Shown here in pieces: positions 29,892 through 40,527 of a stretch of DNA of 64,000 bases; within the stretch, counting starts at the first letter, position 1; each line of letters begins with the position of its first letter. The stretch comes from Brachionus plicatilis (taxonomy: Eukaryota > Rotifera > Eurotatoria > Ploima > Brachionidae). The translations under genes were made by a program, and so were the position numbers. The DNA lies in NCBI GenBank assembly GCA_010279815.1, contig QEOQ01000690.1, forward strand, positions 335,340 through 399,339, given 5' to 3'. The notes beneath the pieces were generated by a model. It was not told where the DNA came from, did not search any database, and saw nothing but the letters and a program-made list of their open reading frames with translations.

Positions 29892-32800
29892 ATGAGTCCA
29901 TTTGATGCAAATGATGACGCTGTAATTCTCGAACTATTTACACAACGAAATTATTCTGGTGAGCGATTAAAAGATGCTGACATCGCATCTACTTTCAGAA
30001 GACGTTGCCGTAAAATAGCTTATTCCACCTTGCTGAGCAGGTTCAATCGTAAGTATTTTTAACCCCTATTGCCGTTTACTAATTTCTTTTTAGAATTGGA
30101 TTCAGAGCGTAACCAACCGTTAAATGAGCCGTTATGTTCGGGAGCCTTACAGTCTAAAGCCATTTCAGTTGTGCCACCATCTGAACATGCCCCTCAAGAA
30201 CCTGCACCTCAAGAACCAACCCCTCATGAATCTGAACCTGGGCCGTCTTTAGTTCAAGAGCAATTAGCTGCTGGTGATGGACAAATTGCTGGACCCAGTT
30301 CAGAGTCATCTTTTGCTTGAAGAGGAAGAAAGAAGGGAAAGAAGAGTCGAGTCGCCAAAACAACTGGTTATTCACGTTCAGCTAAACGTGAAATAGACAA
30401 GCAACGATCGATCAATCAATCGGTTCAATCGTTGCTTTCATCTAACACGGATGATATAATGCCGTTTGATAACCATGATGTTTCAACCGGTCTGGATGTT
30501 AGTGCAATTGGCATTCTGGACACAGCTTTTGTTGAACCGTATCCGGTTACAGATGGTACTGTATCATTTGAAAATAATCGTGAAGTTAGCCTGCAAAGAA
30601 CGCTGAATGAATTGGCCGCCCAAATTCAAGTGCCTGTTCGTGTTGACAATTTATCTGATCAAGTTATTCAACCTGAGACCAATGATGTGAGCTCTGATGA
30701 CGACGAATACTTTAGAACTTTTCGTGGTACTAATGTTAATCGCAGATGGAAAGAAAATCACGCCAGAAAGTCTAAACGCATTCGTGATCAAGCGCGAAGT
30801 CAAAATGAGCCAGTTGATGTTTGCGAGTCCCGACTTGCCTCATAGACGCAAAGAAATGATCAGCGTTTGCTCGCTGAATCACCTGCCTCCCAAAATGATC
30901 GTCTTGCAAGTCAACGTGCTGCAACATCTGTAAGGCAAGCAAATTTATCACCCAACTCACGTGATCATAGGTTGGTTAATGATCGCGATCGTCATGCTCA
31001 GAATCGCCTGGAAGAGTCACCAACGTCACGTAATGAACGTTTAGCTAATCGTCGTGTTGGAAATGAAACAGAAGAAGAGAGAGCTCAGCGTTTGCACTTG
31101 GTGCACATTAATAACCAAGCCGCTCGATTTGTTTCCAATTCCCATAATACATGGAAGAATTCTGATACTTTCGTTGTTCAGGTCGATGATCAAGGCGATA
31201 GCACTCTTTACTGTCAATATTGTGGAGCCATTTACTGGATTGGTAAAGTTAATGATAGGGGCGTTTATTCAAAATGTTGCCAAAGTAACAAAATTGAGTT
31301 GTCTCCTATTCAACACTATCATCCGGTAATGATTGGTCTATTGGATCCGTAAAATAGTCGAAACTTTTCGGCTTCTATGCGCAAAGAATTTCTGGACAAT
31401 ATTCGACAGTACAACTCAACGTTGGGAATGGCATGGCGTCTGTTAAGGCTAATTTTGATGCAATCAATTTAGACAATATCCGTAATGACCGTAATCGAAT
31501 AAGCGAAAGTCGAACAACATTGCCATTTTTGTAAAGTGCATGGTGCTGTTGCTTATCGAATTCCGCCGATGTTTAATGGTCAATCAGGCATTGAAAGAAT
31601 TAGAGCTGCTCAATATCTATTGCTCGATTCTGATCGGTCTGTGTTTGATCATATGAACGCCAATTGGGAAAGCTTTAACGGCGATTTGAATGCGGATCTA
31701 TTTCGCATGTTGAGACTGATGCTCATGGACGTGAATGTTCTTTAAAAGTTTTTTCTGACAAATAAAGAAATTCTCGAGCGTCAAAATATGGAAGATCCGT
31801 TGACTGTTCGTCTTTGGCTATCACGTTTGGTTCCACGAAACACAAACGTGGCAACGGATCGAGCAGGCAACAGGCAAGTGCTGGACAATGCTACGAGAGG
31901 TGAAGTGGCTGCTGTGTTATTAAATGATAACGACGGTCTACCCGATGATGGTCATGTTCTATTTGCTCAGGCTCGCGAACAAAACATGCAGCTGATTGAA
32001 ATTGCTCCCCAACGTCAAAACAATTTCATGAAAAACATTAGGCTTCGTGATCCCAATTGCGATCCAATTTGCTTTCCGCTCCTAATTCCGTATGGTGAAG
32101 CTGGTTATGATAAGTGGTTATGCCATACAAAAACCGTGACAACAACAAATAATTCATTACAGGGTAAACAATCTTAATTTGATGTTTCACGCATCCAAGT
32201 TATTTTAAGAGTTTGTTGTGTGCTCATGGATCAAAGTTGAGTGGAACAATCTGTATTACCTGCGTAAGAATCAGAAAAAATTGCGAATTGAGTCTTATGC
32301 GGGCATAATCGATCATGTTTCGACCAAATTAAATCCTGGCAATGTCATTGGAAAGGCCTTCATTTTGCCGGCTACATTTGAAGGTGGTGACCGGGCTATT
32401 AGACAAAAGTATTTGGATGCAATGCAAATCTCCAATAAATATGGCAAGGCCGATTTGTTTATGACATTTACAGCAAATCCTGGATGGCCAGAGTTGCAAC
32501 GAATACTTTAACACGATAAGAGCTATTTGTTCCGTCCTGATATTTGTGCTCGAATCTACGAGCTCAAATTCAAAAAGTGATGGTCTGGCATAACAAAAGA
32601 CATCGGCTCGGAGTGGTAAAAGCATTTGTTGTTGTCAAAGAATTACAGAAGCGAGGACTACCGCATCATCATTGTCTTATCTGGTTCGAAGATCAAGACA
32701 AACCAACAAGTGAAGACCAATTCGACGACATTATTTGTGCTGAACTACTGGATCCTGCAATTGATCGTGAGTTGTATGATTTGGTTAGGACAAAAATGTT

Positions 32801-33600
32801 GCATGGACCATGCCGTAAAAACAGTGCGTGTATGCAGCAGTTTGGTAATCGTTGCTCTAAAGGCTATCCGAAACCTTTTTCGAATGGAACTGTAATTCGT
32901 AGGAACCAATACCCGGAGTATCAACGTCGAGAAACAGGCATTACTGCTTTGGTAAATGGCGTCGAGCTTGACAATAGATATGTTATTCCCTATAACCGAA
33001 AATTGCTGAGAATATTCAATTGCCATATTAATGTTGAGGCATGTGGTTATTTGAGCACAATGAAGTATCTATTCGACTATGTCTGTAAGGGTAATGATCG
33101 GGTGAATGTTCAGTTGCATGCACTAAATAACGTTATGCCGTATGCAAATCGTGGGTTCAATGTTGAAGACCAGAGCAGAACTACGGTGGGTTCTGTTCCT
33201 ACTACTTCAACATCTGACTTAAACGGAGATCCAGTTGTAGAAAATGACGACAATGATGTTCAAGTTGATCACGATGTGAATAACGGCGTTGAAACCAAAA
33301 CGATTTGGCGGGCAATGGTAACAATATTGTATACGATGAAATCAAATCTTATGAGAGCAAGCGGTATGTAAGTTCAATTGAGGCTTGTGACAAGTTGTTG
33401 GGCAACAGGCGATATTTGTTGTCGCACACTATTGTAATGCTCGATTTGTACTTACCTGATGAGCATCCGGTCATATTCGAAAATTTTCAAGATGCCGCAA
33501 GCAGTCGACCAAAAAGAACAATGCTTGCCGCATATTTCGAATTGAATGCACGTTCTATTCAAGCAAGACAATATTTTTATATTCAAATTACCGAATGTTT
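29892..33600 (+). pseudogene. Helitron Rep protein, degraded, with one intron
   Basis: Exon 1 (29892-30048, MSPFDANDDAVILELFTQ) and an exon starting at 30094 join in phase over a 45-bp intron. The frame is broken by TGA 30318-30320, TAG 30843-30845 and TAA 31350-31352, and shifts frame near 31430, 32180, 32510 and 32590. Helitron features follow in order: a zinc-finger-like CQYCGAIYWIGK region (about 31210), VHGAVAYRIPPMF (about 31535), GKADLFMTFTANPGWPE (about 32443), the HUH motif KRGLPHHHCLIW (about 32652-32690), and the two-tyrosine motif TMKYLFDYVCKGNDR (about 33060-33105). The next frame then reads SYESKRYVSSIEACDKLL and AAYFELNARSIQARQYFYI. Rep nicks and joins DNA in rolling-circle transposition. 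The helicase half is missing; RT sequence follows instead. Confidence 0.85.
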
Positions 33601-34440
33601 CAGATTTATTGAATTAATTCGCCAATGGCAAGGACGGTTCAATGTCAATCAAACCCTGTACCAAGTTGCCACGAACACTCGGTGGCCCAGACACCTATGG
33701 TACGTTAAAATGGACTTCAAACAGGCATTCTTCAATAAAGACTTGCACCCCAGCTCAAAATTCGTAACCACATTAGGTTACGGGGGCAAGTTCTATCATT
33801 TCAATAGGATGTCCTTCGGTCTCTCACTTGCATCCTACATCCAGCAAATGCTCCTGAACGCCGTGCTTACCTTCATCCGGAAGTACACGCGCTTCACTTA
33901 TGGGCATCTGAACGACCTGCTCATAGCACATCGCGACCGAGCAAAGCTCCAAGTCGTGGTCAATGTGCTCAGGGCGAAACTTAAGTTAGCAGGGTGGGTG
34001 CTAAACGTGAAGAAATCCGTCCTAAATCCGGTCCGAAAATTAACCTTCCTAAGGGCCAAGTGGGACGGTTAAGGAATCAGACGAAGCGCTGAGGCATCAA
34101 AATTTGTCAGGAAGATGGCCTATTCCCTCCTGACGTCTGATCCAAAGGAGAGGAGCCTCGCGAGAGTACGGGGGTACCTCAATTATTATGGGGGGTATGA
34201 ACACGTTCCTCCGCAAGTCACTGGTTACGCGGACAACTTTGTATACCTCAGCCTCGTCATTAACATTGACAGGTTGAGGTTTAGATTATACTCTCCGAAG
34301 AAGGCCGAGCGCTGGTACACCGACGCCAGTGAGTACCAGCTCGGGGCAGTCCACAGCCGTTCGGGACAAGAGCTTTCAATGGCTGCTCCCAGGTCCTCAA
34401 TCCTCTTCAACGAAGCAGCGGCCTAATTACTACCAATCGC
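33600..34440 (+). pseudogene. Reverse transcriptase-RNase H segment of uncertain lineage
   Basis: Without a stop after the Helitron frame, the sequence becomes more GC-rich and encodes an RT palm (LWYVKMDFKQAFFN, then the FNRMSFGLSLASY segment), a catalytic-loop position reading YGHLNDLLIAH where YxDD is expected, and a GWVLNVKKSVLNP thumb-like segment. A TAA at 34070-34072 breaks the frame. The same frame shift group then shows an RNase H start (ERWYTDASEYQLGAV) and SILFNEAAA. The pattern lies between DIRS-like and pararetrovirus-like enzymes; I cannot place it. An insertion or deletion at the YxDD site and the stops show it is inactive. No LTR was found around it. Confidence 0.6.
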
Positions 34441-34784
34441 CCTGTCCGATCACCAAGCCAACTTTGCAATGGCATGAGGTAAATTGTAGTTGAATGCAAT
34501 TTAAATTCAATCAAGTGTGTGACAGACTTTGCAAGGGGGCACTTAAAATCTTCTGATTTTATTAAAACCTTCTGTTTACCTTGATAAATTGATGCTAGTT
34601 ATTTTTTATATAAGTGACATAATATTTAGAATGAAGCACTTATTTTTTTTTTCTTGAATTTTTTCTTAATTTTTTGTACAAATTACTTAATTTATCAGAA
34701 GATTGGACAAACAGTAACTGTAGCTGTTCTTTTTTTTTTAAGAACTTCCATTGCTATCATTTGATTAGTCTTGCAGTAAATTTG
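34441..34784. other. Spacer, no gene seen
   Basis: The sequence returns to AT-rich after the RNase H segment. The words TGTGTGACAGACTTTGCAAG near 34515 are not repeated elsewhere in the window. No ORF of note. Confidence 0.3.
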
Positions 34785-35525
34785 GCTTATTCTAACCGCT
34801 TGGGTCTAAGAATTAAAATCAGTGGCAAGTTTCTGATAACTAGATGTAGGATCTTTTCTAATCTCTCTAAAAATGTAATTTTCATCCCTTAAAGTTAGCT
34901 TCAGTTAGTCTACCAGAACGGCTTCGATCTGAGACAGAACCAGTCTCTTCATATCCTTTCTTTGTTGAAGAGACACATTTTGGAGATACACCTGACAACT
35001 TGGCTATTTCGTTTTGCTTTTTATCTCAAATTTTAAGCAGAATCACAATTTACCATTTTTCTGGGCTAGACACATTTTTTTCACCCATTTTTTACCAAAT
35101 TAAAGATTTTTTGGTAATGTTATTTAGAGACCAAGTGAGGAGTTGGAGAGTTTTTAAATTAAACAGTTAAAGAGCAAAATTTACTCAAAATTAGAAGTTA
35201 TTTAAGAATTAATCATAAAGGTGTGAAAAAAGGTAGCAATGGTTGCTAAAACTTTTGGATTACCTGAATTTCTAAACTTTTGCACCGACTTTTATTTTTT
35301 AGAAGAAGTTTTTTCATTATAAATATTTAAAAGTTGATTATATTTTTATGCCGAGTGTCATATTTCAAATTGTAAAGAAAAAAAAATCTACAAATTAGTG
35401 CTTTTAATTATTTTTTTTGCACTCAATTTTTAGTAAAATACAACAAATAAACAATTAAAGATAAATAAAATAATTAATTTCTAAACTTTTGCAATATACT
35501 GTACATAAAAGTTTCTATTGAACCA
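34785..35525 (-). mobile_element. Tc1/mariner-type element, truncated
   Basis: On the minus strand it starts with the terminus CAGTATATTGCAAAAGTTTA (right edge about 35510-35525, preceded by TA). It then contains the same leader and transposase start as the plus-strand copy at 53593. The helix-turn-helix part is readable only with frame breaks (for example CVSSTKKGYEETG, SDRSRSGR). The element stops at the same internal point (AATTTTAATTCTTAGACCCA region, about 34800) as the other copy, so the DDE catalytic domain is missing. Confidence 0.7.
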
Positions 35526-35534
35526 AAAGCCAAA

Positions 35535-35900
35535 TCCGGTAGAAAGGATAAGGCTAAGTCTTGTTTAGTAAAACAATTAAATTAGGTAAAAACAAAGTAA
35601 TTTAGGCTATAAATTAAGTAATTTTTTTCATTCGGTTTTTTTTTCACTTAAACTTGACTCAATAAAATAAACATAAAATTAATTATTTTGTACGTCTTAT
35701 TTTGTATTAATAATTTTGTTCAATAAAAAAAATTTTAATACGTAAATTAAGTAATTTGTGCATTTTTTCATTCGAGATTCTAAGTAAAATAACAGTACAG
35801 GTAATATTCAATATTACCTGTACTGTTATTTTACTGTTATAAAACGAAGAAGTTCTTCGTTAAAAAATTCAACCGATTAATAATCCTATTTTTGGGGTTG
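35535..35900. other. Spacer, no gene seen
   Basis: A/T-rich. A perfect short inverted repeat, GTACAGGTAATATTCAATATTACCTGTAC type, lies at about 35798-35824. No coding content. Confidence 0.35.
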
Positions 35901-35904
35901 TGAA

Positions 35905-36243
35905 GTTCATTTCAATTCGATCGTTTCAATTCAGAAAAATTTGAATAACTTTTTCACTACAAGGAATAATTTAAATCTGTAAAATGCTTAATTTTTAAGC
36001 AACTTTGCTAAATCCGAAAATATATGCCTGCAAAAACTCTGCAATATACTTGCAAAGTTGATTAGAATACTTTTTAATGGCGTGCAAAATGCAGAAAATT
36101 GCAGAGTATTTTGCAGATCTATTTTACTGAATTAAGCAAATTTGCTTATAATTAAGCATTTTAAAGAACTTAATTATCTCTTTTAGTAAAAAAGTTATTC
36201 AAATTTTTCTGAATTGAAACGATCGAATTGAAATGAAATTCTT
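35905..36243. mobile_element. Foldback element, about 340 bp
   Basis: The left arm TTCATTTCAATTCGATCGTT is the inverse of the right arm ending AACGATCGAATTGAAATGAA, and pairing continues inward for over 100 bp on each side. The centre has CTGCAAAAACTCTGCAATAT and CAGAAAATTGCAGAGTATTT, motifs also seen in foldback family FB1. No ORF. It lies at the edge of segmental-duplication copy 2. Confidence 0.7.
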
Positions 36244-38440
36244 TTTCATTAAAATTTAAAAACAAAGCAAACAATCCTTTTTTATTTTCTTTTAGCCATT
36301 GATTTTATTAAAGAAAACCACCAGTACTATAAAATATGCATTACAATATGGCTTTTTAAGAAAATCTCTTTACACAAGCTCATTTATTTTATTACACATA
36401 TTTAGTAAAAAAATAGTAAACAACATGTCTAAAAGAGCTACTCATTTTTAGTATAATTTAGTATTTCACTTATATTTTTTTGAAATTTTACACTAACAAT
36501 TTAAACAAATAAATGTGTAATATTTCAACACATTTTTGGTCAAATATTTCACATATTTTTTACAGTTTACTTTTAATAAACTATTTCTATAACCTTAAAT
36601 TATTTTTTATACAAGAATCTTTTTATACTTGAGAAGTTTTAGGGCTAAAATTAAAAACAAATAAAAAAGTAAAACCAAAAAAAACAACGCATTAGACTAA
36701 ATCTGTCAAAAATATTTTTTCCTTTACTAAATTTGTTCTTTACTTTTTTAATTGTATTACTATTTTAACTCTTTTTGGTTAAAAAAATAAAAATGAAAAC
36801 AAAAATAAAAAAAATATTTAGAAACTTTTTGTAAAACAAAAAATTCACTTTTAATGGAAAAAAAGAATATTTTATTTAAATCATCGGCTTTAATTTTTTA
36901 TATAAATTTTTTATGATTTAATTTTGATTTGACTGTCACATTTCAATACATTCATTTTAGGCTTTTTTCATTATTTAATTTCAATATTTATCTTTTTATT
37001 TGTCAATCAAAATTTTTGTGTATTTTAATCTCTCTTTATTTGTGCTTAATTCTCAACTCAAATTTAATGTCAAAAAAAATTTTCTGCACTCAAATTGATT
37101 TATATTTATAAAAAAACATTTAGGAAAAAAAATTCTAAGACTAACAGAAGATCGATTTAGGTGACACTAAATTCAATTTATCATCTAAATAATTTAAAAT
37201 GCTCTGTTTATCAAACTCCAAATAAAAAATATTGTTAACTTAAAAAAATCTTACTTTTATTGTAGCTCTTAGAATCGAATCGGCATAAAAATGCACAATT
37301 TTTTCCTTCCTAATCGAAAAGTAATTAGAATCATCTAAAAAATAAAAATCTTTAATTTTTTTTTAAATTTAAAAAAAAAAATTTTTTTTCATTACCTTCA
37401 TTTCTACTAAAAAAGTACATCACAAATTGATTGAGTATAGAACTTTAGTTTATATATTATTTTAAAATTTTAAAGTAAATTAATCTAAAAATGTAAAAAT
37501 TACATGTCATAAATAGAATCGAGCTCTTGGTAGATATCCTTAACTGGAATTTTGTCAAACAACCAGCATTTTTCCTCGATCATTTTGACAATATTGTCCA
37601 TTATTTGATTTGAGTACTTAAAATCTAACAATCGCCAATATCCATCAATTTGAAAAGCCTGAATGAAATTCAAATAATTGTACACTTCCTCTTCACTAGC
37701 TTGAATAAAATCCAAAAAATGATTGATGCTGTACTTTTGAGCATTGTTCTGCTCGTACGCTTTTCCACAATAAAGATTGAGTTCAAGCAAGTTTTTGATT
37801 TTTTGAAGCTTAGGCTTTTCTTTGGCCATCAAGAAATATGAATTTGTCATTAACAAGACTTCTGAGTTGGAACTTGTTTGCTCACTTTTTCCCGAATGAG
37901 ACAAATTGGAGGTGATCAGCAGAGGGTTGGATATTTCGGCTACTTTGAATGAAAAAGTTGAATTTTTGGTACAACAAACGGCATTGTCATTTTCACATCC
38001 ACGTATAATCAAGCTGTTTCCTTCAAGTAGATAATCAAGGCTGTCTTCGTCCAATTCAAGCAGTTTGTACTCTTCATTTGCAGTAAGTGAATCGGACAAG
38101 TAAATGTGCTGAACCAAAGGCTCAAGCTCGTCTTTATTCAACTTGGCTTTTTCAATGAGCTCGTCCAGAAGCTCTTTACTTCGTACCGGATGGTTCGTTC
38201 TATCTTTCAGGGTGCTTCCTTCTGTTTCAGTTACTTCCATAATTTAAAATTAACTTTTAAATAATTTTTATTTAATTTATTTAAAATAAAATTCTAAAAT
38301 TTCATAATATTTTTAACATTTAGTCATTAAATTTTTTTTATTTTTTTCATAGTTGTATGACAGTCAAGTAAGGATCTCACTGTTCCACACAAATAAAATT
38401 TTTCCATCCAAAAATAAATGTCTATTCATTACAATGGAAA
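36240..38440 (-). repeat. Segmental duplication, copy 2
   Basis: This matches 22620-24838 at an offset of 13606 bp over most of its length. It lacks the extra piece of copy 1 (22750-22985) and has its own stretch at about 36270-36500. It ends about 200 bp upstream of the exon 1 ATG. The downstream DSCC1 exons 4-5 are not part of the copy. Confidence 0.85.
37255..38240 (-). CDS. DSCC1: DSCC1 duplicate, exons 1-3 only
   Basis: The exons correspond to 38240-37504, 37442-37396 and 37334-37255, with the same splice sites and phases as copy 1. The 246 residues of the first open frame are identical to copy 1. I count four base differences in exon 1 (around 37763, 37773, 37839 and 37885), all synonymous. 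The product would have the N-terminal DSCC1 domain but not the conserved C-terminal winged-helix part, unless a transcript runs on to the 3' exons at 19105-19482. In both copies an optional 3' exon after exon 3 (acceptor TTTGGAG, then in phase FDKQSILNYLDD to a stop) could end the protein early. Either it is a truncated gene copy or a set of alternative 5' exons. Confidence 0.8.
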
Positions 38441-38477
38441 TTTTAGAAAAAACTCCATTTCACAAGCAAGATTTTTT

Positions 38478-38545
38478 TGGTTAAAGAACTCTCAAAAAAC
38501 GCCGTTCTTCGTCAGCGTTTTCCGAACAGCGTTTTTTCAGTGTTT
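38478..38545. repeat. AACGCCGTTCTTCG repeat, copy 2
   Basis: GTTAAAGAACTCTCAAAAAA then CGCCGTTCTTCGTCAGCG, the partner of 25905-25985. It contains an inverted core (AACGCCGTTCTTCG...CGAACAGCGTT) and may be a short MITE end. Confidence 0.5.
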
Positions 38546-38557
38546 TAAATAAAATTA

Positions 38558-38640
38558 TATTATTATTATTATTATTATTAAGTCTAATCATAAGGCTAGT
38601 GCCCATCATCAACACTATTAGGTAGCTAATAATGATGACC
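38558..38640 (-). repeat. LINE 3' end with (ATT)n tail
   Basis: On the minus strand GATGATGGGCACTAGCCTTA, then TGATTAGACTTAATAATAATAAT, ends in an AAT microsatellite. This is the style of the CR1/L2-type 3' tail also seen at 48703. No ORF is left. Confidence 0.45.
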
Positions 38641-40500
38641 TGATCAAACTTTTCTTTTATTCAAATAAATTTAATAATTACAAATTAAAATAAAAAATAA
38701 ATGTAAAAAAATTTAAATTTCAAAATATAATTTTTTCAATTTTAAATCAAATTTTGAAAAAAAACTAAGTGTTTTTGCATAAATTAAATTAATATTATTA
38801 AAAATTGATAATTTAAAGTGGTTGAAATTAAGTCCTTTTTAAAAATTACAAATTTGTTTATCAGTCTTGAGTAGATATACTCAAATGTATTGGTTCCAAT
38901 TATGGTTAATTAATATATTTTATTAATAGCTTCGAGACGAATATTAATTAAAGATGGTATTTAAATAAAATAAATTTTTTTGTTGAATTGTCGTTCTGTT
39001 TGTTTAAAATTAAACAATTTAAAACAATCCAATCTTTTCTTGGTACAAAGAATACAAGGAAGAAAACCACACTTCAACAATTATTTCACTGACAAAAAAA
39101 TAAATTATTTAAAGACTTTGACTAAATTAAATGACTAAATTAAATGAAGAAATAGCAAAAATAATATTTTATTGTCATAGTTTTATCAGAACTAATTTTA
39201 TTTTCGAAACCCGCAGAACGTGAAAAAATCTTCAAAATATCTCTGAAGTACGGGATGAATGTTTAAACCACATTCATCATTAAAAAAGGGGGACCGATTT
39301 CGACTGGGTAATAATAGCGGTGTAGATGACCAACTCGATGCAGTAACCTCTGTGTCAGGTCGGAGCCGTTGCTCAAAAGGTACTGGATAAGGAGATGAGC
39401 GCCTCCCCATTATCCACTAGGATTGAAAGGGACATATTTCTAATTTTATTTTAATCAGAGTTTTAGCTTTAAAACACCTAAAAAGGAAAACTAAAACGAT
39501 AAAAATAAAATTTGACGTTTTGTCTGCGTTAAAACGGTGTTCTTTTCAGTGTTTTTTTTTTAGGAAACAATAAAAAACAAAAAAAGATAAGACCCTTACT
39601 TAAAATGTGAAATACAGGTCCCAAAAATTTGTGACATTTGATAATCGCTCATTAATTTTTGTGACCGATTAATAAATCATTAGTATTTTTTTAATTCTTA
39701 AAAAAATGCAATGAGTGAAACTTGAATTAATTAAAATAAATTTAATCTGTGAGTTCGGAATAGTGATAAAATTAAATTCTTATATTCGAACCTATTTTCA
39801 AGCATAGTCTAAAATTGTGGCAGATTTTCGCCAGTTACCACAACTCTTCTAACATTTTCTGGATTATGACAGTCCCATATTTCAAACCCGGAACTAGAAA
39901 ATAGTTGTTCTGATTGGAACCAACGCTAAAAGAGTTCAAAAACTAGATATTTAAATATTTAGTTTTTTAAATTACCAAAAGTTCATAAAACAATTTTTGG
40001 AATCATTTTTACTTTGATTTTAATTGATTTTTATTGAATAACCCTAATTATAAAATTCTACTTATTGAGCGAATGATAAATATTAAAAAATAAGATATCC
40101 AGAGTGCAAATTAAAAAATTTCAATATCTTATTTAAAAAATTTAATTGATCAATTTTTTTTTTCTAAATACCTTAAAAACTTAAATAATATGCTTTCGGT
40201 AAAATGTAAAATATGATATAAACAAAATAAATTAATTTTAGTATTTTGTAAGCCAAATTACAAGAAAATCTATTTTCGTCGAAAAAATTATATTTAAGAT
40301 TTGTAGACACAACTGTTTGGATAAAATATACACATAATTATATTCTATATTTTAATATTTTAATTATTCTGAATCATTTATAATTAGACTTCAGTGTAAA
40401 TTTTTTGAATTTTAATTTAATTCTAGTAAACACACTCTTGAATTCAATAAAAGTAAAGCGTTTACAAGCTTAAATAGAAACAAAAAAATTTTATTTTTTT
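38641..40500. other. Intergenic region before ABCG, with one GC-richer island
   Basis: Mostly A/T-rich. At 39198-39420 a GC-richer island (CCGATTTCGACTGGG, GTCGGAGCCGTTGCTC, GAGCGCCTCCCC) stands out. The minus-strand frame over it has no domain, and it may be a LINE untranslated region. At 39830-39925 lies a block shared with 62190-62285 (see that entry). The last 100 bp presumably carry the ABCG promoter and 5' UTR. Confidence 0.35.
39830..39925. repeat. Dispersed repeat shared with 62190-62285
   Basis: Shared words are AACTCTTCTAACATTTTCTG, ATAGTCCCAT/ACAGTCCCAT and GTTCTGATT/GCTCTGATT. About 95 bp are similar between the two places, 22 kb apart, in the same orientation. Non-coding; family unknown. 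Confidence 0.5.
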
Positions 40501-40527
40501 CTAAAGGTAACCAGTCTTAAATTTGGA

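Noticed and set aside
39198..39410. 70-codon ORF in the GC-richer island
   Set aside because: No domain, no splice context and no clear start; it could be LINE untranslated sequence.
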